A DNA stretch of 64,000 bases from Salvia splendens. Lineage: Eukaryota > Streptophyta > Magnoliopsida > Lamiales > Lamiaceae. Shown piece by piece: positions 58,239 to 64,000 of the stretch. The translations under genes were made by a program, and so were the position numbers. Where the stretch lies: NCBI RefSeq assembly GCF_004379255.2, contig NC_056038.1:5990729-6054728 (forward strand). The letters run 5' to 3'. The number at the start of each line of letters is the position of its first letter. Within the stretch, counting starts at the first letter, position 1. Below the pieces are notes generated by a model. It saw only the letters and a program-made list of their open reading frames with translations. It had not been told where the DNA came from and ran no database searches.

Positions 58239-60985
58239 CACTTGCACCTATTCAATATACGGCCTTCTTCTAGCTTCAAATGTCCTATGCCACAAGATTA
58301 GCATGAAACATCAGATCAGCCAAATCTAATCTTACCTAATCTAGAGATTTTCTTTCTAATAATCACTTGAATAATGATGGTTTCAAATTTTCAGTGCATG
58401 AATAATGTGTTCTTAGTTACACCCTCAGCCATCTTCAATAACTGAAAATTGTACTACCTCATAATGAAAAATAAGAAAGTTGGAATGAAATGAAAATTAT
58501 TCAACACAAAGTGAGGATAATTCTCCTGCAATATGCTAGAAAGGAAATTAGGAAGTCCTTGAAATTGAATTGACAATACCAAACACCAAATCAGATAAAA
58601 TGCACATTCATACAACAGAATCTCAGAATAACTAGTGCAATTAAAGCATGACAATGCAGGAGCTGAAGCAGCAGAAAATTACAAGCGAAAAAGCATACAC
58701 GGAAAAGGGGGAAAAGAAAAGTGAAGTAAGCAAAGCCACAGCAAAAAGAAGGCAAGGGATGAAAAGGAATATTTGGCCACCTTTTCCCCTTTATACATGG
58801 GAATTATAGATTTATGCGCAACGGAATTCAAAGTGGCGATGATAGTGGTGGTGAAGGAGTTCACTGCAGATTAAGATAGAGGGAATCTTCGCCACACATA
58901 CACACAAAAAGGAGGAGAGAGAGAGAGAGAGAGGTAACTTTTGATGCGATTGTGTGTGTGAGTGCGTGTAAGCCTGTCACCGTCACGTAGGAAAAAGGCA
59001 AACCGGTAAGATCAGCAAAGGTTGCATGCAAATGAAAATCCCCATTCTCCAAAAAGTGAGAGAGAGAAGGTAATCTGACATTGCAGGCAGAAGAGATGAA
59101 AATTATACTACTGTTATTCACTTTTTAGGGTGTCAAAAAATGCATACTGGCAAAATAAGTCAAAAACTGAATATTTGATTTATTAAATTAAAATTTAAAA
59201 AATTTAATTCGATTTTTTTGATTCAGCTTAAACTTAGCAAATTTGGTTTTTCGATTCGTTTGACAAAAAAAATCGAATATTCATCATAGGCCTCTCTCTC
59301 ATCTTCCCAATAATATGAGCGTTACACCTACGCAACAGGCCGGTGGACCTATCTCTCTCTCCTCTTTACTGCAAGCTTAAATAGGGTAATATCACTCACA
59401 TGCCAAATTTCTCTATATTGGAAAATAAAAAAGATTACAATCTACTGGAGTACAATACAAAATTTATAATTGATCATTTATAATCTCTAATTAAAGCTAA
59501 AGATGGAATTGAAGAAACAAGCTGCAACACTTAACTGCAGCACAAATATTATCAACATGGGCTTGACGATGAAGATGAAATGCAGCTTAATTGTTACGTC
59601 GTTTCTTCTTCAACAATACCACAAATTCGAGTTAACACATATGGTAAATATATCGCTAAGTTAATGAATCATATTGTCACAAGTAATCACACAAATTCGA
59701 GTCAACACCCAGGGTAAATATATAACTAAGTCAACGAATCATATTATCACATGTTATTACACAATTTACATTTCACCTATTAAAATCTCACAATTGATTT
59801 GGTTCGTCAATTTATGTGAAGTGGGATCCCTATAAGTTGGTGTCACGTCTTATCACATAGTAAATGCAATGTACTGCATGATTTCGTTAAGATTTTTTTT
59901 CATTTTGCAGTTGTCGGTCGTAGCTAAATGTAAAATAAATCAAACTATTTATTAAATTTAATTTAAGGCTAGAAGATTGATTACGGTGGATAAAATAGAA
60001 CTAGTTAAATAAAGTATTGCATTAATATTTTCTCAATTAAATATCACTGCATGAGTGGTCATGAGTAGAGGATGATACTACATACTGTACTATACACCAT
60101 GACAAAAATTTATACTAGTAGTTTCAAGTTGCAGTGTCAAGTCTTATGTCCTTGGCCCAACTGCCTTATCCATCGGCCAGCTGTTTCACTCATCGATATG
60201 CCTATAAATTAGTATAGTGATTAATCATTGGGTTCGCCGATGGATATCATTAGTAATTAAAAATAGAAAAGAAAAGAAACAATTCCAAATTAAATCTGAA
60301 TCTTTGTGCATTAACGTTAAAAGATTAACCTAATTTCTTAATTATTTTAATCTTCGAACCCGGTCGAGCAAGATTAGTCGGATTCTACCAAAGGCACGCT
60401 CGACACTTTTGGTCAAACCAAAAATAAATAAATAATTTAAAACTAGCTCATAATAGAAAAAGAAAATGAAGACATGACCACCACCGTGATATTCGTCACT
60501 CTAGATATTTTCAAAGAGACGCAGTTGGTATATTTTCGTTTTATTTGTTTTGTAATATTGCTAAAATATAAATTTGGCCACCACGAAAAATCCCTCCATG
60601 TGCGGAGTAACTACTTTTACGTGTTTGTTTTTGTCCAATTACAATTTTTACAACGATTTATAGTAGTAATAGATAACCTACTTCCAAAGAGAGAAAAACA
60701 ACCCCTGAGGCCCTGACAATAAGTAATTTCAATCACAAGAGAATTGTAATTCTCATATCTGAGGATTGACCATCAATATATATAACAATACATGCATTGG
60801 TGAATGCAGCAATCCCGAGGCTCCGAACAATGAAGATCGAGAAAGCAAGAACTTCCATCTTAGCTCGTTGATCTGATTGAACAAGACAAATATGTTTTAC
60901 AGTTCTTACGTATTTTGTATCATCACTTGGAATCATCAAACCTCAAAACTTAGAAACAAGGAATACATCCCTAATGCTAATATCC
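58239..60985. other. DUF632 leader/promoter and intergenic DNA
   Basis: 58239-59100 is the upstream region of the minus-strand DUF632 gene and includes an (AG)n tract at ~58913-58932, i.e. a CT-rich patch on the coding strand. 59100-60985 is AT-rich with a 70-bp tandem duplication. Short open stretches here, for example 60474-60716 (+), show no family resemblance and I do not call them genes. Confidence 0.5.
59621..59760. repeat. 70-bp tandem duplication
   Basis: 59621-59690 and 59691-59760 are adjacent direct copies of equal length, both starting ACAAATTCGAGT and both containing GGTAAATATAT and GAATCATATT, with around a dozen differences. It is a local duplication in non-coding DNA with no visible function. 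Confidence 0.75.
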
Positions 60986-63292
60986 TTACAAAGAGATTAT
61001 TTTCCGATGCAAATGCTCTCCATTTGAACCAGCTTCGCCATCATGATCGTGGAAAATGAGGGTCAGAACTCCGACTAAACATAGAACTGATCCTACAAGA
61101 AGCTTGTCGTAGCGTTCCACCCAGTGAAACTTGAGCTGACTTGCACCGTAAAATGAGAGAGCCACTAGCGACGTCATTACAGTTATCGTGCTGCAATGCC
61201 ATATCATAACATGTCAAGGGTCATATTTCTAACTAAGATAAAATAGCATGAATTCCAAGATTTACAAAGGTACTAGTGTAAGGTTCATTGATTGCACATA
61301 TCATTCTTGTATCTACAACATATAATCCAAAAACAGGCACACTCCGGTACATCAAGATGCAAAGTTCATTCGTCCTAATTAAATCCTTTTTGGGGATTAA
61401 TATACCCTAATAAGAGATTGATGAACCTTATTTGGAATTTATCTGGGTGGATGTGCACAAGTTTTTGCCATTCAAGAAAAAGGAATGGAGCCTTCTCTTT
61501 TTTCCATTCTCATTACAAGCCAGAAAGTTCTCAATGTGCAACCTTAAATACTTGGATTGCGGGCTTTTGGCTAAAGTAAACAAGCTGGTATGATTTTTAT
61601 CAGTGTGAAGTTCCTATGACCAAGAAGGGTTGAAGCTTTAAAACTACAAGGTTGTGTTGTAAACTAGATATTGGTCAGATAAATTGAATAACTAAATGAT
61701 TTAATCTCTTTTAACTTTTAAGGAAATAATTGCACATAAAAGGAAAGGACAATAATCACGCGATGGGAAGATCCATTAGCATTAACCAAAATGCCAAATA
61801 TTTGAACATAATATTACAACCACAACTGAATATGTCAAGTAAATAGTTTATTTTTGAATCCATCAGTTGAATTAACCATACTTGCTGCTAGATGTAAAAC
61901 TTGTGGTTATAATAAAGTTTGACAGCAAAAGATGATAAAAGTAAGAAATACACACAAGATATTCATTACCTGAATAACAGGACTATGATAGCAAGCACCA
62001 TCATCGAGGATGAGTTTCCAACAGCAAGAAATACTGGAAGAGTGGTTGCACAAGGAGACAATGCAGGGACGAGAACAAGACCGGCAACAGCCATTTTTTC
62101 CATAGGTTGATTGTGAGAATGGCTATGACCACCCTTTCCAGTAAGAAATAACACAATGTAACCACCACCAAGAAAAATCAGCAACAAAGATGCAAGTTTA
62201 TGCACAGTTTCCTCTCCAGCTATAGTGTTTGTTATGGTGATTGCTGTTATGCCAAGCAGCGAAGTGGATAGAACATGCAATACTGCTCCAAAAGCAGCTG
62301 CAAACAGACAAACAATTAGCGCTCAGCACCATTGCAGTGACAAGAAAGTGGCACATTGGTAGTAAAACGATTGCTAGAAAATGAACTTATACGTTATGAC
62401 TTTGCAAGGACCTAAAGCACAAGGATAAAACAGAAGCCAGAAAAATACTAACAAATGGCAAATCTTAAGAATTCAAGTCAGTATGTAACCCCAAGTTTAC
62501 AACACAACCATCTCATTTCTCAAAAAATGAGGTATTACAAAATTTCTCAAAAATTTGTGCACTTCCATCCTAATGAAAATCAATAAGGGTTCATCAATCC
62601 TTGACTAGGGTGGATGCACCATACATCCAGATGTACCAAAGGTGTCCCTTAAATATAAGCTTATGTATATTGCTCAGGTGCTGATATTTTTCAGGAAAAT
62701 TATTAAATACGAAAATTCAGTGGGAGTATAGATTAGGCCCAAGAGGCTGGCACAAGTCCTATATAAGGGTTAGAGACACGCACCTGTGTTTCAGGTGCAA
62801 GGACTCAAATTCTTGCACCGGTTTTCAAGAAGCACAGACGATTCTTTTCTTCCAAAACACAATAAAAACAGATCAGACGCTACATTTTACAAACAATAAC
62901 CACAAACAACACACTGCTCGGATTTGCCTAGCATACAGCACCAAAATGCTTCACACACTTCCACCATGTCATTTCTTAGCCATGTAAAGTTCGAAATCCC
63001 CAATTAGCTCAATTTTAAGGTAAATAGGGGTTCAGATGCAGCAATTATGAGATCAATTAAACAAATTAAACAAAACGATCTTACGCAAGGAAAATCAATC
63101 TAGATCCCGCAAAACCCTACTAAATCAGGAGCATCACTTACTGACGAGAAGAGTGCGAGAGAGAGTCCATTTCTGAGCGCGGCCGACAATGGAAAACGGG
63201 AGCCAATGTGTAGGGATGAAGGAGTGCAGCAGCGAGACGGTGGCTATGCCGCCGATCGTCGACAAGTCCTCCGCCGTAATTCCACCCTCCAT
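60986..63292 (-). CDS. Small polytopic membrane protein with His-rich loop, possibly NicO/RcnA-like
   Basis: Exons inferred: 63142-63292, 61970-62297, 60986-61190; 684 nt, an intact 227 residues. About six hydrophobic segments: ATVSLLHSFIPTHWLPF, FGAVLHVLSTSLLGITAI, LASLLLIFLGGGYIVLFL, AVAGLVLVPALSPCATTL, MMVLAIIVLLF and LVGSVLCLVGVLTLIF. A loop carries GKGGHSHSHNQP and the C-terminal tail HDHDGE, both possible metal ligands. Layout and the LLHSFIPTHW motif recall bacterial nickel/cobalt exporters of the NicO/RcnA group, but this is a resemblance by eye only. It could be another transporter-like family conserved in plants. Start chosen at the first ATG of the exon; all junctions keep frame. 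Confidence 0.75.
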
Positions 63293-64000
63293 TTCCTATC
63301 GTCTTCAACCTTTACCCTGGATCGCCACTCTATAAAATACAAGTACGGTTGACAGAGCAGAGATCAGATTCAGGTACAAAGAAAATTGCGTTCCGGTGAT
63401 ATATGGAGTTAAATTTAAGCATAAATAATTAAATACATTACGTGTTTAATTTGCATAAATATAGTACTATCAATGAATATGACTCTAATTTTCTACCTAC
63501 ACCCAAAAAAAAGGATAAAGTTGTAAAACAGAGTGGACTATCTAAGATGGATATATTGTATTAATCTAATTTTAATGAATATAAAAAATGATATAATTAG
63601 TCTATTTTTTTGGACGAAAAGGAATAATAGAGTGAATTATAAAAATGATATTAAAAAATGGAGTTCCATCTTTTTGCTACATAATTATAAGAAAAATCAC
63701 ATTTAGGTACTGGACGACGGATAATCACATTTTAGTTATCATTTTATAGTACCATTTTGCCAAGGAGATCATTAAGAGCTTATCGGTCTTTATCAGGTCA
63801 GTTATGACATTTAATTTATAATTTTAATTAATTATTATAACTCACTTTTACTTACTAACTTTTTATTTAAAAATAAATTTTATTTAAACAATTGTTATAA
63901 CAAACTTTTTCGTTATTTATTTTAAACGCATTAACTAATTTCCACACTCAATTGAGGCTTAAATCAAAACCAATTAATTTCGTAATTAGTGTTACGATCT
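63293..64000. other. Promoter side of the membrane-protein gene and AT-rich edge
   Basis: On the minus strand, bases just right of 63292 should hold the leader and promoter of the adjacent gene. The remainder to the window edge is AT-rich with no gene or element I can identify. Confidence 0.5.

Noticed and set aside
59126..59290. TAGGGTGTCAAA start followed by AT-rich inverted motifs, like a fifth hAT end
   Set aside because: No matching right terminus or 8-bp duplication was found; at most an old remnant.
60474..60716. 80-residue plus-strand frame
   Set aside because: Hydrophobic AT-driven composition, no family, no leader or splice signals.
62700..62840. GGTGCAAG...CTTGCACC dyad resembling a tRNA T-arm or SINE in an intron
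   Set aside because: The box B match is poor and there is no box A at the right distance.

Overview
The window is nuclear DNA of a flowering plant. The genes carry many short AT-rich GT-AG introns, the leaders are pyrimidine-rich, and the families are plant ones: an EIN3-like factor, a DUF630/DUF632 protein, an NDR1/HIN1-like protein, and molybdo-flavin aldehyde oxidase. The intergenic DNA holds hAT, Harbinger, mariner and Mutator-type DNA transposons. A eudicot, perhaps an asterid, is my inference; the sequence does not fix the species.

Layout. 1-1.25 kb: intergenic DNA with a hAT-like element. 1.25-6.56 kb (+): aldehyde oxidase, 10 exons, reading frame intact. 6.8-7.6 kb: a Mutator-type foldback element. 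8.9-11.6 kb (+): a GH3 beta-glucan exohydrolase with 9 exons; its reading frame is intact but the nucleophile and other pocket residues are substituted. 12.05-12.67 kb (-): organellar single-stranded DNA-binding protein. 12.9-14.8 kb: a dead Harbinger element carrying only the transposase. 14.8-16.15 kb: two hAT-like elements lying side by side. 16.9-28.1 kb (-): cohesin subunit SMC3, about 28 exons. 29.2-38.7 kb: a degenerate tandem array without a clear gene, itself hit by a hAT element and a Harbinger/Tourist MITE. 39.7-41.3 kb (+): EIN3-like transcription factor. 41.3-44.1 kb: retroelement-like debris and a palindromic foldback. 44.2-46.5 kb (+): a conserved plant protein of unknown function. 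46.8-47.4 kb: a Harbinger ORF1 remnant. 47.5-54 kb (+): an NDR1/HIN1-like gene whose last codons are interrupted by two DNA transposons, a mariner-like element with an intact transposase and a Harbinger element with only a broken ORF1. 54.6-58.2 kb (-): DUF630/DUF632 protein. 61.0-63.3 kb (-): a small polytopic membrane protein with a His-rich loop.

The host genes do not form a functional cluster; each has its own promoter. The main theme is transposon activity. Eight DNA elements can be delimited to the base by target-site duplications and inverted termini, and a ninth (43364-43910) has a near-perfect duplication. The three findings I consider strongest are: (i) the NDR1/HIN1-like gene, whose C-terminal codons can be followed across both transposons; (ii) the mariner-like element, which carries a second, convergent reading frame starting near the opposite terminus; (iii) the GH3 protein, which keeps its fold and splicing but has lost the catalytic aspartate. 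I did not find a wholly new molecular system; the second mariner reading frame is the closest candidate.
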